Source: JALYNX01 sp963724825 (GTDB taxonomy: Bacteria; Actinomycetota; Acidimicrobiia; Spongiisociales; ZC4RG35). Taken from it: a stretch of 64,000 nt of DNA. A program made the position numbers and the translations under genes. The notes beneath the pieces were generated by a model, which worked only from the letters and a program-made list of their open reading frames with translations, was not told where the DNA came from and did not search any database. The stretch lies in NCBI GenBank assembly GCA_963724825.1, contig CAVRWT010000001.1, forward strand, positions 1-64,000, in the 5' to 3' direction. Below, in pieces: positions 51,910 to 61,263 of the stretch; the stretch's first letter is position 1; each line of letters opens with the position of its first letter.

Positions 51910-52356
51910 ATGGCTGACACCGTTACTTTCGATCTCTTGAATCAGGACGGCGAGCATGTGTCGTCCTCCGATTTTGCGGGCCGTCGTCTCGTGATGTTCT
52001 TCTACCCGGCAGCGATGACCCCAGGATGCACCCTCGAATCGTGTGACTTCAGGGACAGCTACCAGGAGTTCACCGCCGCCGGCTACGACATCGTCGGGGT
52101 CAGCCCCGACAAGCCGTCACGGAATGCGAAGTTTCGGGAGAAGGAAGGGCTCAACTTCGATCTTCTCTCCGATGAGGACCACGCCCTTGCCGACGAGCTG
52201 GGTGCCTGGGGCGAGAAGAACCTGTATGGCAAGACCAGTGAGGGCCTGATCCGCTCTACTTTCGTCATCGGGCCCGACGGCGCCATCGAAAAGGCCTACC
52301 GCAACATCAAGGCAACCGGCCACGTCGCCAGGGTGAAAGAGGACCTCCTCGGCTGA
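51910..52356 (+). CDS. bcp: Thiol peroxidase, Bcp/PrxQ type
   Basis: The 148-residue peroxiredoxin has TPGCTLESCDFRD, with the peroxidatic Cys and the resolving Cys five residues later, as in Bcp/PrxQ. FYPAAMTPGC and STFVIGPDG complete the fold. It reduces hydroperoxides with thioredoxin. TAGCCT stands six bases before the ATG. Confidence 0.93.
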   Translation: MADTVTFDLLNQDGEHVSSSDFAGRRLVMFFYPAAMTPGCTLESCDFRDSYQEFTAAGYDIVGVSPDKPSRNAKFREKEGLNFDLLSDEDHALADELGAWGEKNLYGKTSEGLIRSTFVIGPDGAIEKAYRNIKATGHVARVKEDLLG

Positions 52357-52363
52357 TCGGTCC

Positions 52364-53245
52364 TCAGGTCCCGATTTCGATTCCGGCCAACTCCTCCAGC
52401 GCCTTGACCAGCGCATGGTTGCCCTCCTGTCCCAGGCCCCGGGCTTGTAGCGCCCGGTAGAGCTGGAACACGAGGGCAGCACCCGGCAGGGGGACGCCCA
52501 GCTCATCGGCAGTGTCGAGAACCAGTCGCAGGTCTTTCTGTTGGAGGTCGATGGTGAAGCCCGGCCGCCAGTCGCGGGCGACCATCTGCGGGCCACGATT
52601 GCTGAGCATCCACGATCCCGCCGCCCCGCCCTCGACCGCTTCAATCGCGGTCGCCAGGTCGATGCCGGCAGCCTGACCGAGCAGCAGAGCCTCCGAGACC
52701 GCGAGCTCGTTCAACACCACCAGGACCTGGTTCATCAGTTTCACCATCTGACCGGCGCCGGCCTGAGTCCCGACGTGGACGATCGACTTCGAATAGGTCT
52801 CGAGATAGGGCCGCACCGTTTCCAGAGCCTCAGCAGGCCCGCCGACCATGATCGCCAGGGTGCCGTTGACCGCACCCTCCGAGCCACCGGATACCGGGGC
52901 GTCGAGCCAAACCACCCCTTTGTCCTCGGCTCGAGTGGCGAAATCCCTGGTGGCGCTGGGTGAGATCGTTGAGTGGTCGACGATGATGGCCCCTTCACGC
53001 AGTCCCTGAAACGCACCTGATTCGCCAAACACGACTTCCTCGACGGCAGAAGTGTTGGACACCGAGATCATCACGATGTCGCTTTGCTCGCCGAGGTCGC
53101 GAGGGCTGGTCGCGACGTCGCAGACCAGGTCCACGGCCTTCTCCGGAGTCCGATTCCAGACCATTGCCGGATTGCCGGAGAAGAGCAGGTTGGAGGCCAT
53201 CCCGTGGCCCATGATCCCCAACCCGATGAAGCCCAAGCGTGTCAT
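52364..53245 (-). CDS. 3-hydroxyisobutyrate dehydrogenase-family protein
   Basis: The 293-residue product starts with a Rossmann motif GFIGLGIMGHGMASNL, carries DAPVSGGSEGAVNGTLAIMVGG and the catalytic Lys in GAGQMVKLMNQ. It belongs to the beta-hydroxyacid dehydrogenases (3-hydroxyisobutyrate, tartronate semialdehyde). 3-hydroxyisobutyrate would fit the valine-type acyl-CoA metabolism nearby. TAGTGT stands seven bases before ATG 53245. Confidence 0.88.
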   Translation of the reverse strand: MTRLGFIGLGIMGHGMASNLLFSGNPAMVWNRTPEKAVDLVCDVATSPRDLGEQSDIVMISVSNTSAVEEVVFGESGAFQGLREGAIIVDHSTISPSATRDFATRAEDKGVVWLDAPVSGGSEGAVNGTLAIMVGGPAEALETVRPYLETYSKSIVHVGTQAGAGQMVKLMNQVLVVLNELAVSEALLLGQAAGIDLATAIEAVEGGAAGSWMLSNRGPQMVARDWRPGFTIDLQQKDLRLVLDTADELGVPLPGAALVFQLYRALQARGLGQEGNHALVKALEELAGIEIGT

Positions 53246-53280
53246 GCGGGTGACACTAGGACTCTGCTAAACCCGTGGTC

Positions 53281-54501
53281 ATGCCTCACGACCGACTCGA
53301 CACCATTCTCAGCGGGGAGGTCGATGGCCTGAGAGCGGCCGGCACCAGCAAGGGGCAGGAGTCGGTTATCACCGAGGTGATCCCCTCCGACCTTGGGCGA
53401 GGGCCCCGATTCCGATTGGCCGGGTCCGACCAAGAGTTTCTGCGCATGAACTCCAACGGATATCTGGGGCTTGCCCTTCATCCCGCTGTGATCGGCGCCG
53501 AGGAGACAGCCACCCGTGAATTCGGTGTAGGCCCCGGGGCGGTGCGATTCATCTCAGGGACCTACCGGCCCCACGTCGACCTCGAGGCCAGACTCGCAAC
53601 CTTTCATGGTCGGCAACGGGCGATGATCTTCTCTTCGGCCTATGCCGCTGTGGTCTCCACGCTCACCTCTCTGATCACTCCGGAGACCGTGGTCTTCTCC
53701 GATGCCCTCAACCACAACTGCATCATCAACGGACTCAAGATGGCGCGACCAGCAGCCCGCGATGTCTATCCCCATGTCGACTTCGAAGAACTGGATCAGC
53801 AGCTGGGACGCGCGGCCGGGACCGCGACCCGGGCCCTGGTGGTCACCGATGGCGTCTTCTCGATGCGGGGCGACCACGCCGACCTGGCGGCCCTCCGGGA
53901 GGTAGTTCGGGCACACGACTCTGACTTCCCGGAGAACGTCGTCGTGGTCGTGGACGACTCTCATGGGGTTGCCGCCTATGGCAGCACCGGACGGGGCACC
54001 GAGGAAGTGACCGGATCGGGACCGGCGGACGTCCTGATAGGGACTTTGGGCAAGGGTTTCGGGGTCAACGGTGGATACGTGGCGGGAAGCGAGCCTCTTG
54101 TCTCCTACCTGAGAGAGAAGGCGCCGATGTACATCTACTCCAACCCGATCACGGTGGGAGAGGCCGCCGCCTCGATCGCGGCCCTCGACGTGGTCGACTC
54201 CGAGGAGGGGGTGGCGATGCTGGCCCATCTCGCGGCGATGACTTCGAAGTTCGAAGCCGGTCTGGTCGACCTCGGCTTCGAGACCATTCCCGGCCCGCAC
54301 CCGGTGGTCCCGTTGATGGTGAGAGACACCGAACGAACCTCGACGTTGGTGAAGCACCTGTACGACCACGGAGTCCTGGCCACCGGTCTCAATTTCCCGG
54401 TGGTGCCCAAGGGCGACGAGGAGATCAGGTTCCAGGTCAACGCCAACCACACCGAAGGGGACATCGACCTGGTGCTGGGCGTTCTCGCCGGTTCCCGCTA
54501 G
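53281..54501 (+). CDS. Alpha-oxoamine synthase (KBL/BioF-like PLP enzyme)
   Basis: The 406-residue enzyme has NSNGYLGLALHPAVI, RFISGTYRPHVDLE, VVVDDSHGVAAYGSTGRG and the PLP Lys in LIGTLGKGFGVNGGY. It belongs to the glycine C-acetyltransferase and 8-amino-7-oxononanoate synthase group. It condenses an acyl-CoA with glycine or alanine. ATG 53281 is preferred over GTG 53275 because no ribosome site distinguishes them. Overlaps the convergent carboxylase gene by four bases. Confidence 0.85.
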   Translation: MPHDRLDTILSGEVDGLRAAGTSKGQESVITEVIPSDLGRGPRFRLAGSDQEFLRMNSNGYLGLALHPAVIGAEETATREFGVGPGAVRFISGTYRPHVDLEARLATFHGRQRAMIFSSAYAAVVSTLTSLITPETVVFSDALNHNCIINGLKMARPAARDVYPHVDFEELDQQLGRAAGTATRALVVTDGVFSMRGDHADLAALREVVRAHDSDFPENVVVVVDDSHGVAAYGSTGRGTEEVTGSGPADVLIGTLGKGFGVNGGYVAGSEPLVSYLREKAPMYIYSNPITVGEAAASIAALDVVDSEEGVAMLAHLAAMTSKFEAGLVDLGFETIPGPHPVVPLMVRDTERTSTLVKHLYDHGVLATGLNFPVVPKGDEEIRFQVNANHTEGDIDLVLGVLAGSR

Positions 54502-56423
54502 GTCGACTCGACTACCACGAGGATGTCGCCGGCCGCGGTCTGCTCCCCGGGGGCGGCGTTGACCGTGACCACAGTCCCGGCCATTGGTGAGCGCAGAGTG
54601 TGCTCCATCTTCATCGCCTCCAGGACCATCAGGGTCTGGCCCTCCTCAACCGTGTCCCCCACCGAGACTTCGACACGGACCACCCGGCCCGGCATCGGGG
54701 CGTGAAGCGAGCCGGGGATCTCCTCGACGGCGGCATCGGTGAATCGGGGCACTTCCTGGAGCAGCAATGGCCCTGAAGGGCCGTCGACAAAACGTGTGGG
54801 CCCGAATCGATCAACGGCGAACATGAGGTGATCGCCGCCGACGTCGAGAATCACCTCTGTCGGGCTCTGGGAGACCACGGCGACGCCATCGTCATAGGCA
54901 ACCTCGATCTCCGTGGCACCCCATCGATAGGAGGCCATCTGGGTTCGGCTCGGAGAGTTCCGCCAGGCGGGCCTGATCGTGCTCAACACCGGTGCCTGTT
55001 CAAGGCGATGGAGCCGATCTGCAATCGCAACCGCGGTTGCTCCCAGGTGAGCCTCGTCCTCGCCAACCAGGGGCGCGGCCAGAGCCTGGACGTCGTGGCT
55101 TTCCAGGAAGTGAGTGTCGACTTTTCCTTCCAGAAAGTCCTCGTGCTCGAGAATTCGGACCAACAGCTCCCGGTTGGTGACCGGGCCGTGGATGACGGCG
55201 TGACGCAGGGCGTCAGCCAGTGCCGATGCAGCTTTCTCGCGGGTCGGAGCGTGGGCGATCACCTTGGCCAGCATCGGGTCGTAGTGGACTGAGATCGTCG
55301 ATCCCGCTTCCACACCGGAGTCGATGCGCAGCCCAGGGGCGTCGCCGAACGAGAACCGTCGGATCTCACCGGTCACAGGCAGGAAGTCGTGGGCCGGGTC
55401 CTCGGCATAGAGCCGGGCCTCGACGGCATGGCCGTCTGCCGTCGGACGCAAAGCCTCTGGGCGCAGGGGCCGGCCGTCGGCAATCTCGATCTGCAGTTGG
55501 ACCAGATCGAGACCGGTGATCATCTCCGTCACCGGGTGCTCAACTTGGAGCCGGGTGTTCATCTCCAGGAACCAGAATTCCCCGTCCTCCACGAGGAACT
55601 CGACGGTTCCCGCCCCGACATAGCCGGCCGCTCCCGCCACCGCGACCGCCGCTTGGCCCATAAGGTCCCGCAGGGCCGGGCCCACCGCGGCCGACGGCGC
55701 CTCCTCGATGATCTTCTGGTGGCGTCGCTGAATAGAGCACTCCCGTTCGAAGAGGGACACCAGGTTTCCGTGGGTGTCCCCGATCACCTGGATCTCGATG
55801 TGCCGGGGCCGGGACAGATACTTCTCCAGGAACACCGTGTCATTGCCAAATGAGGCCGCCGCCTCTCTCCGGGCTCCGGCGATGGCCTCGCTCAGACCTT
55901 CGGGGGACTCGACCACCCGCATGCCTTTGCCCCCACCGCCCGCGCTGGCCTTGACCAGGACCGGATACCCGATCGAGCCAGCGGCCTCGGATATGGAGCC
56001 CTCGTCGAGCCCGGTGAGGTCGACCGCGGGAAGGGTGGGAACTCCGACCTCTTCCACCAGCTGTTTCGACGCCAGTTTGGAGCCCATGACTTCGATGGCT
56101 TCGGGTGACGGGCCGATCCAGGTCAGACCGGAGTCGATCACCGCCCGGGCGAAGCCGGCGTTCTCGGAGAGAAACCCATATCCGGGGTGGATGGCATCGG
56201 CCCCCGAATCCCGGGCTGCAGTGAGAACGGCTTCACGATCGAGGTAGGTCTCAGTGGCGGTTGCCCCGGGAAGGAGGATTGCCTGGTCCGCCTCGCGGGC
56301 GTGTGGTTCGCCGGCGTCGGGGTGGGAGTAGATCGCGACTGTTTCTATCCTCATCAATCGACAGGTGCGAAACACTCGCCGGGCGATCTCCCCGCGGTTG
56401 GCTACCAGGACTCTCCGGATCAT
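54498..56423 (-). CDS. Acyl-CoA carboxylase biotin carboxylase/BCCP subunit
   Basis: The 641-residue chain has the biotin carboxylase domain (VLVANRGEIARRVFRTC, AGGGGKGMRVV, EMNTRLQVEHPVTEM) and ends with a biotin carrier domain whose biotin Lys lies in LEAMKMEHTLRSP. This is the alpha subunit of acetyl-, propionyl- or methylcrotonyl-CoA carboxylase. The carboxyltransferase partner at 58829-60427 is 2.4 kb upstream. TAGCCT stands ten bases before ATG 56423. Confidence 0.92.
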   Translation of the reverse strand: MIRRVLVANRGEIARRVFRTCRLMRIETVAIYSHPDAGEPHAREADQAILLPGATATETYLDREAVLTAARDSGADAIHPGYGFLSENAGFARAVIDSGLTWIGPSPEAIEVMGSKLASKQLVEEVGVPTLPAVDLTGLDEGSISEAAGSIGYPVLVKASAGGGGKGMRVVESPEGLSEAIAGARREAAASFGNDTVFLEKYLSRPRHIEIQVIGDTHGNLVSLFERECSIQRRHQKIIEEAPSAAVGPALRDLMGQAAVAVAGAAGYVGAGTVEFLVEDGEFWFLEMNTRLQVEHPVTEMITGLDLVQLQIEIADGRPLRPEALRPTADGHAVEARLYAEDPAHDFLPVTGEIRRFSFGDAPGLRIDSGVEAGSTISVHYDPMLAKVIAHAPTREKAASALADALRHAVIHGPVTNRELLVRILEHEDFLEGKVDTHFLESHDVQALAAPLVGEDEAHLGATAVAIADRLHRLEQAPVLSTIRPAWRNSPSRTQMASYRWGATEIEVAYDDGVAVVSQSPTEVILDVGGDHLMFAVDRFGPTRFVDGPSGPLLLQEVPRFTDAAVEEIPGSLHAPMPGRVVRVEVSVGDTVEEGQTLMVLEAMKMEHTLRSPMAGTVVTVNAAPGEQTAAGDILVVVEST

Positions 56424-56433
56424 CGGTGGGACG

Positions 56434-56439
56434 AGGCTA
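56434..56439 (-). promoter_or_regulatory. -10 box TAGCCT of a leaderless transcript
   Basis: Ten bases upstream of the biotin carboxylase ATG at 56423. Confidence 0.55.
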
Positions 56440-56512
56440 CCGGTGGAACTAATCCCGGGTTCACGACGTCGAATCACTGTCACTCCGACTAGCAGTTGAG
56501 GAAACGCGCCCA

Positions 56513-57226
56513 ATGAGCGAAACACAGGTCATGGAAAGAGAGACCGAGACGGTCTCACAACCGGCTCCGGTACCCGCCCCGAGACGGCGATATGGATTCA
56601 TCCCGATCGCGATCGGGCTCGGGATCATCGCCTTGCTCGTCGTGATCGGAACCTTCGTCGTCTCGAGCATTCGCAACCTCGTCGGCGCGGTGCCAACGCC
56701 CGCCGATCTGGCTGCGGTTTTCGAGCCCGAGCCATTCCAGGAGATCGGGCCGGTGGTCATCAGCTCGATTCGTGACATGTCGAACCTGACGACCGTCGAG
56801 ACCGTCCAGTACACGATTGTCGACAAGGGGACCGACAAGGGCTGGCTGTCCTGGGCCCGCGGAGACAGCCTCCAGCTGTTTGCGGTGGCCAAGATCGGTG
56901 CCGGCATCGACCTGAGTGGGATCTCGGTCCGAAATGTGTCCCTCGACGACACCGGCGTGGTGGAGATCAGCGTGCCCGCTGCTGAGATCCAGTATGTCTC
57001 GGTGGACAACGAGGCCACGCAGATCCTCGACCGTGACACCGGGATCTTCACCAAGGGTGACGCCCGTCTGGAGACCGACGCCCGGCAGGTCGCCGAGGAG
57101 GTCCTGGTGCAGGGCGCTCTCGACGATGGGATCCTCACCCAGGCGGAGGACAACGCTCGCCAGGTGCTCACCGACTTCCTGATGGGTCTCGGCTACCGCG
57201 ACGTGATCGTCGAATTCACCGGCTGA
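56513..57226 (+). CDS. DUF4230 family membrane-anchored protein
   Basis: The 237-residue product has a polar N-terminus, one membrane helix (FIPIAIGLGIIALLVVIGT) and the DUF4230 exterior domain (SNLTTVETVQYTIVDKG, AKIGAGIDLSGI, VEISVPAAEIQYV). DUF4230 proteins are widespread and uncharacterised. It diverges from the carboxylase gene. Confidence 0.85.
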   Translation: MSETQVMERETETVSQPAPVPAPRRRYGFIPIAIGLGIIALLVVIGTFVVSSIRNLVGAVPTPADLAAVFEPEPFQEIGPVVISSIRDMSNLTTVETVQYTIVDKGTDKGWLSWARGDSLQLFAVAKIGAGIDLSGISVRNVSLDDTGVVEISVPAAEIQYVSVDNEATQILDRDTGIFTKGDARLETDARQVAEEVLVQGALDDGILTQAEDNARQVLTDFLMGLGYRDVIVEFTG

Positions 57227-57474
57227 GAATTGACGCGGCCGGGCACCGGTCAGCCATCAAACGGTCCGACATTGGGGTGATCGATTCCGGTCGGCGCGCT
57301 AGCCTCAGGTTCAGGCGTGCTCCTACGCCTCACCTGCAGACCGGGCGCCCACACCGTCTGGCAAAGCGCAGGGAAAGGTGGCCTCTGTCATCGGAGCGAT
57401 ACCGAGTGTCGTCGACCCCGTGACGGCCGCCGGACAGGGTGTGGGTCTGGGGCGGCAGTCCGTGGAGATCGATG
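57227..57474. other. Intergenic region, no gene seen
   Basis: This 248-base stretch between the DUF4230 gene and the BtrH-like gene has no convincing coding frame. A GGAG site stands eight bases before the ATG at 57475. No terminator with a T-tract was found. Confidence 0.4.
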
Positions 57475-58791
57475 ATGACTGCGCACAAGAAACTCAAAGA
57501 GCTCATCCGCGCCCGCATGGCCAAGACCGGCGAGAGCTACATGACCGCCCGCCGCCAAGTCGTGGGCGGGGAGGGGCAAGTCGCCGATGTCGGGGTCCAT
57601 CCCGACACCTCGGCCCTGGCCCGGGTGCTTGGTGATGCCGGGATAGGCGGCCCCGACGGTCGATTGTCCGAGGCTCTGTTGCTCGGGATCGGAGGTGGGC
57701 TCGGCGCCGGTTACATACTGTGGGAGTTCGCGCCAGAGAGCGACCACAGGCCTTCTCCCCATGCCCCGGGCGGCCGTCGGATCGTGACCATCGGTTTTCG
57801 CAACCGCTGGCAATACCCCGACCGCTGGCTGGACACGTTGCTCGATCGGGTCGGGGTCGAGTTCCGGCGAGATCAGACCTCGGGCGTGGTCAAGGCGAGA
57901 AACCAACTCGACGATGCGGTAGAGACGGGTCATTCGGTGATGGTCGACGTATCCGTCGCCGATCTGCCCTACTGGCATCTTCCCCCGGAGGAGGCGGGAG
58001 AGTGGGGTTATCCGATCGCGGTCGTGGGAGTCGACTCTGATCGCTATGAAGTCGACGACCGGAACTCGGCCCGGCTGACCGTTCCTGTTGAGGCGATGGC
58101 GACGGCGCGGGGCCGAATCCCCTCCTACAAGAACCGCATGGTCGTGGTCGAGTCCGGGGACGCCCTCACTGCCGACCGGCTGTCGGAAGCCATCGAAGCT
58201 GGTCTGGCCGATGCCGTGGAGCATCTGGATTCGAAATCGGACTCGTTCTCGCTGCCGGCCTTCTCGAAGTGGGCCAGAATGATGACCTCCGATACCGGGA
58301 AGGGCTGGAAGAGGGTCTTCGCCGACCGAGTCGGGCTCTGGGGTGCCTTGCGCAGCACCCACGAAGCAGTCTCGGATGTCGGGATCGCTGGGGGCTCGCT
58401 GCGCCCCCTCTACGCCGAGTTCCTCGACGAGGCGAGCGCATTGCTCGGGCGTCCCGTGCTCGCCGAGGTGGCCCAGCACTACCGCCACGCAGGCGACGCC
58501 TGGGACGACGTTGGCGACGCCGCCCTGCCGGACGGATTCGAGCCGCTGGAACAGGCGGTGGAGCTCTCTCGTCGCCGACGGGAGGCGGTGCGCCGGGGGG
58601 ATGTTGGGGACGGCGCCGCCGCCGATGCGGCCGCCTCCCTCAACGAAATGGCTGCCGAGTTCGAGCCGGGGTTGCCGCTGACGGACCGGGAGATCGACGG
58701 GCTGTTCGAGTCACTGGCCGGGGCGGTCGAGGCTGCTCACCGAGTCGAGATGGAGGCACACGCCGCCCTGTCCGAGGTGATCAGGGGATAG
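57475..58791 (+). CDS. BtrH N-terminal/DUF4872-like protein
   Basis: The 438-residue protein begins TAHKKLKELIRARMAKTGESY, an N-terminal tag seen in several unrelated small actinobacterial proteins. It continues LSEALLLGIGGGLGAGYILWEFA, VTIGFRNRWQYPDRWLDTLLDR, and DLPYWHLPPEEAG with HCW-type aromatic clusters, resembling the BtrH_N and DUF4872 domains of acyl-transfer proteins in aminoglycoside biosynthesis. The usual Cys near the BtrH start is not at its place (HPDTSAL), so cysteine catalysis is doubtful. No biosynthetic cluster surrounds it. Confidence 0.7.
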   Translation: MTAHKKLKELIRARMAKTGESYMTARRQVVGGEGQVADVGVHPDTSALARVLGDAGIGGPDGRLSEALLLGIGGGLGAGYILWEFAPESDHRPSPHAPGGRRIVTIGFRNRWQYPDRWLDTLLDRVGVEFRRDQTSGVVKARNQLDDAVETGHSVMVDVSVADLPYWHLPPEEAGEWGYPIAVVGVDSDRYEVDDRNSARLTVPVEAMATARGRIPSYKNRMVVVESGDALTADRLSEAIEAGLADAVEHLDSKSDSFSLPAFSKWARMMTSDTGKGWKRVFADRVGLWGALRSTHEAVSDVGIAGGSLRPLYAEFLDEASALLGRPVLAEVAQHYRHAGDAWDDVGDAALPDGFEPLEQAVELSRRRREAVRRGDVGDGAAADAAASLNEMAAEFEPGLPLTDREIDGLFESLAGAVEAAHRVEMEAHAALSEVIRG

Positions 58792-58828
58792 CCACGACGC
58801 CACCGGGCTGTCGTTCCTCGACGGCTGA

Positions 58829-60427
58829 TCACATCCGGAATACGCCAAATCGGTCGGTGCCGACCACCGGCCCGGAATGGGTGGCGGAAAGGGCGATCCC
58901 GAGCACGGTGCGGGTGTCCCGGGGGTCGATGAGGCCGTCGTCCCGCACCCGCGCCGTCGAGTAATAGGCCTGTTCTTCGTGCTCGATCTGGCTTTCGATT
59001 TCCAGCCGCCGCCTCTGGTCTTCGTCCTCGTCGAAGGGCTCGCCGCGTGATTCAGCCGCCTGACGAGCGATGATCGACATGACACCGGCAAGTTGCTTGG
59101 GGCCCATCACCGCCACTTTGTGGCCGGGGTACCCGAACACGAATCGCGGCTCGTAGGCGCGCCCTGACATCCCGTAGTTCCCGGCGCCGTAGGAGACGCC
59201 GGCCATGATCGTGATGTGCGGCACCTCGGAGTTCGCGACGACATTCACCATCTTCGCCCCGTCCTTGATGATTCCCCGCTGCTCGTAGTCCTTGCCCACC
59301 ATGTAGCCGGTGGTGTTGTGGATGAAGACGATCGGGGTGTCGTAGCGGTTACATAGCTGGATGAACTCGGTGGCCTTCTGCGCCTCCTCCGAGAAGATCA
59401 CTCCCTGCTGATTGGCGACCACTCCCACCGGAAAGCCGTGGATCGAAGCCCAACCGGTGAGGATCGACGTCCCGAAGACCGCCTTGTACTCCTCGAAGCG
59501 GGAGCCGTCGACGGTCCGGGCCAGGATCTCGCGCATGTCGAATGGGACCCGGAGATCGCGGGAGATGACGCCCAGGATCTCATCGACGTCATGCACCGGA
59601 TCATCGGCCGGCTTGGTCGGGCCGTATCCCTGCTTGCGCCAGTTCAAATGGGAGACGATCTCGCGACCCATTCGGATCGCCTCCTGCTCGTCCTGGGCGA
59701 AGTAGTCGGAGAGCCCTGAGATCTTGGAGTGCATCTCGGCGCCTCCGAGCTCCTCGTCGGTGGACTCCTCGCCCGTTGCCATCTTGACCAATGGCGGCCC
59801 GGCGAGGAACACCTTGGCCTGGTCCTTCACCATGACCGAGTAGTCGCACATCGCCGGGAAGTAGGCGCCCCCTGCGGTGGAGCTGCCGAAGACGATGGCG
59901 ATGGTGGGGACACCCTGCTTGGAGAGACGGGTGAGGTTGCGGAACCACTTGCCGCCGACGATGAACACCTCGGCCTGATCGGGGAGGTCGGCGCCCCCGG
60001 ATTCGACGAGGTTGATCAACGGCAGCCGGTTCTCGCGGGCGATGTCCATGATGCGAAGCGTCTTGGCCACCGAGTAGCGGTTCATCGAGCCGGCCTGGCT
60101 GGTCGGGTCGTGGGCGAGGATGGCGCACTCGACACCCTCCACGACTCCGATTCCGGTCACGACATTTGCGCCAAGGTTCTTGTCCGTTCCCCATGCGGCG
60201 AGAGTGGAGAGCTCGAGGAACGGGGCGTCTTGGTCGAGGAGGAGCTCGATCCGCTCCCGGGCGAGCAGCTTTCCCCGTTCCCGATGGCGGGTGACGTACT
60301 TCTCGCCACCACCCTGACGGGCTTGCTCCATGAGGGCCTCGAATTCGGCCAGCTTCGCCTCCATCGCGGCGCGGTTGGCCTGGTACTCCTCGGAACGGGG
60401 ATCGACCTTGGTGGTCAGAACCTGCAT
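58829..60427 (-). CDS. Acyl-CoA carboxylase carboxyltransferase (MCC-beta type)
   Basis: The 532-residue protein has the carboxyltransferase folds: YVTRHRERGKLLARERIELLLD, the first oxyanion pair in VFGSSTAGGAYFPAMCDY and the C-terminal MAGVSYGAGNYGMSGRAYEP. The N-terminal signature and size are those of 3-methylcrotonyl-CoA or geranyl-CoA carboxylase beta subunits. It pairs with the biotin subunit at 54498-56423. The following ferredoxin and MaoC genes suggest leucine or isoprenoid degradation. Confidence 0.9.
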   Translation of the reverse strand: MQVLTTKVDPRSEEYQANRAAMEAKLAEFEALMEQARQGGGEKYVTRHRERGKLLARERIELLLDQDAPFLELSTLAAWGTDKNLGANVVTGIGVVEGVECAILAHDPTSQAGSMNRYSVAKTLRIMDIARENRLPLINLVESGGADLPDQAEVFIVGGKWFRNLTRLSKQGVPTIAIVFGSSTAGGAYFPAMCDYSVMVKDQAKVFLAGPPLVKMATGEESTDEELGGAEMHSKISGLSDYFAQDEQEAIRMGREIVSHLNWRKQGYGPTKPADDPVHDVDEILGVISRDLRVPFDMREILARTVDGSRFEEYKAVFGTSILTGWASIHGFPVGVVANQQGVIFSEEAQKATEFIQLCNRYDTPIVFIHNTTGYMVGKDYEQRGIIKDGAKMVNVVANSEVPHITIMAGVSYGAGNYGMSGRAYEPRFVFGYPGHKVAVMGPKQLAGVMSIIARQAAESRGEPFDEDEDQRRRLEIESQIEHEEQAYYSTARVRDDGLIDPRDTRTVLGIALSATHSGPVVGTDRFGVFRM

Positions 60428-60465
60428 CTGGTGCCGACGAGGCTAGTTGTCAGCGAGGCTCTCAC

Positions 60466-60771
60466 TCAGCCGTCGTGGACCGCCTCGGCGTTGTAGGGCT
60501 CGATCATGATGCACTCGCCCGGGCATTCCTCTGCCGACTCCAAAGCGTCCTGGATCAGAGCGTCGGGGATGCGGGCCATTCCCCGAGCGCCGTCAGGCGC
60601 CTGCTCACCGTCGAAGACGACGGTCCGGTCGAAGTACTTCGATTCTTCTTTCACTACCCACAGCCCGTCATCGCGACCGACGAACACATCGGGAGTGATC
60701 TCCTCACAGATCCCGTCACCGGTGCACAGGTCCTGGTCGATCCAGACCATGAGCTTGGTCTCTTTGGCCAT
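60466..60771 (-). CDS. Small ferredoxin, paralogue of 31068-31343
   Basis: The 101-residue protein has CTGDGIC and CPGEC with the YFDRTVVFDG insert and an acidic C-terminal extension. TAGTTT stands six bases before ATG 60771. It is placed among acyl-CoA genes, so it may serve a P450, dehydrogenase or oxygenase there. Confidence 0.87.
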   Translation of the reverse strand: MAKETKLMVWIDQDLCTGDGICEEITPDVFVGRDDGLWVVKEESKYFDRTVVFDGEQAPDGARGMARIPDALIQDALESAEECPGECIMIEPYNAEAVHDG

Positions 60772-60777
60772 GCCCCC

Positions 60778-60783
60778 AAACTA
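60778..60783 (-). promoter_or_regulatory. -10 box TAGTTT of a leaderless transcript
   Basis: Six bases upstream of the ferredoxin ATG at 60771; the divergent MaoC gene has CAGAAT at 60804-60809. Confidence 0.55.
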
Positions 60784-60816
60784 GGCGATTCGGGCGCTTG
60801 TGTCAGAATCCACGAT

Positions 60817-61263
60817 ATGGAAGTGCTCGATCGGCTGAGCCCGATGCAGGGGGAGGAGGTCGGTGTCACCGACTGGATGGAGATCACCCAGGAGCGGGTC
60901 GACACCTTCGCAGACGCCACCGACGACCATCAGTGGATCCATGTCGATCCGGTGCGCGCCGCCGCCGGCCCTTTCGGCGGGACCATCGCCCACGGGTTTC
61001 TGACCCTGGCTTTGACCGTTCCCCTGGCGGGCCAGGTGGAGCTGGACGTCGGTCAGCCGACGATGGCGATCAACTACGGGTTGGAGAAGGTGCGTTTCCC
61101 GGCTCCGGCGCCGGTCGGGTCACGGATTCGGGCGAGGGTGAAGTTGCTTGCCGTGTCCGAGGTCCCGGGCGGGATCCAGGTGAACCGACAGGTGACGATG
61201 GAAGTCGAGGGGAGCGAGAAGCCGGCGATGGTCGCCGAGACGGTGAGTCGGTACTACTACTGA
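60817..61263 (+). CDS. MaoC-family (R)-enoyl-CoA hydratase-like protein
   Basis: The 148-residue hotdog protein has the hydratase-2 motif in DATDDHQWIHVDPVRAAAGPFGGTIAHGFLT, quoted in parts (DDHQWIH, AAAGPFGG, IAHGFLTL), with the catalytic Asp and His. It should hydrate 2-enoyl-CoA. CAGAAT stands seven bases before the ATG. Confidence 0.9.
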   Translation: MEVLDRLSPMQGEEVGVTDWMEITQERVDTFADATDDHQWIHVDPVRAAAGPFGGTIAHGFLTLALTVPLAGQVELDVGQPTMAINYGLEKVRFPAPAPVGSRIRARVKLLAVSEVPGGIQVNRQVTMEVEGSEKPAMVAETVSRYYY

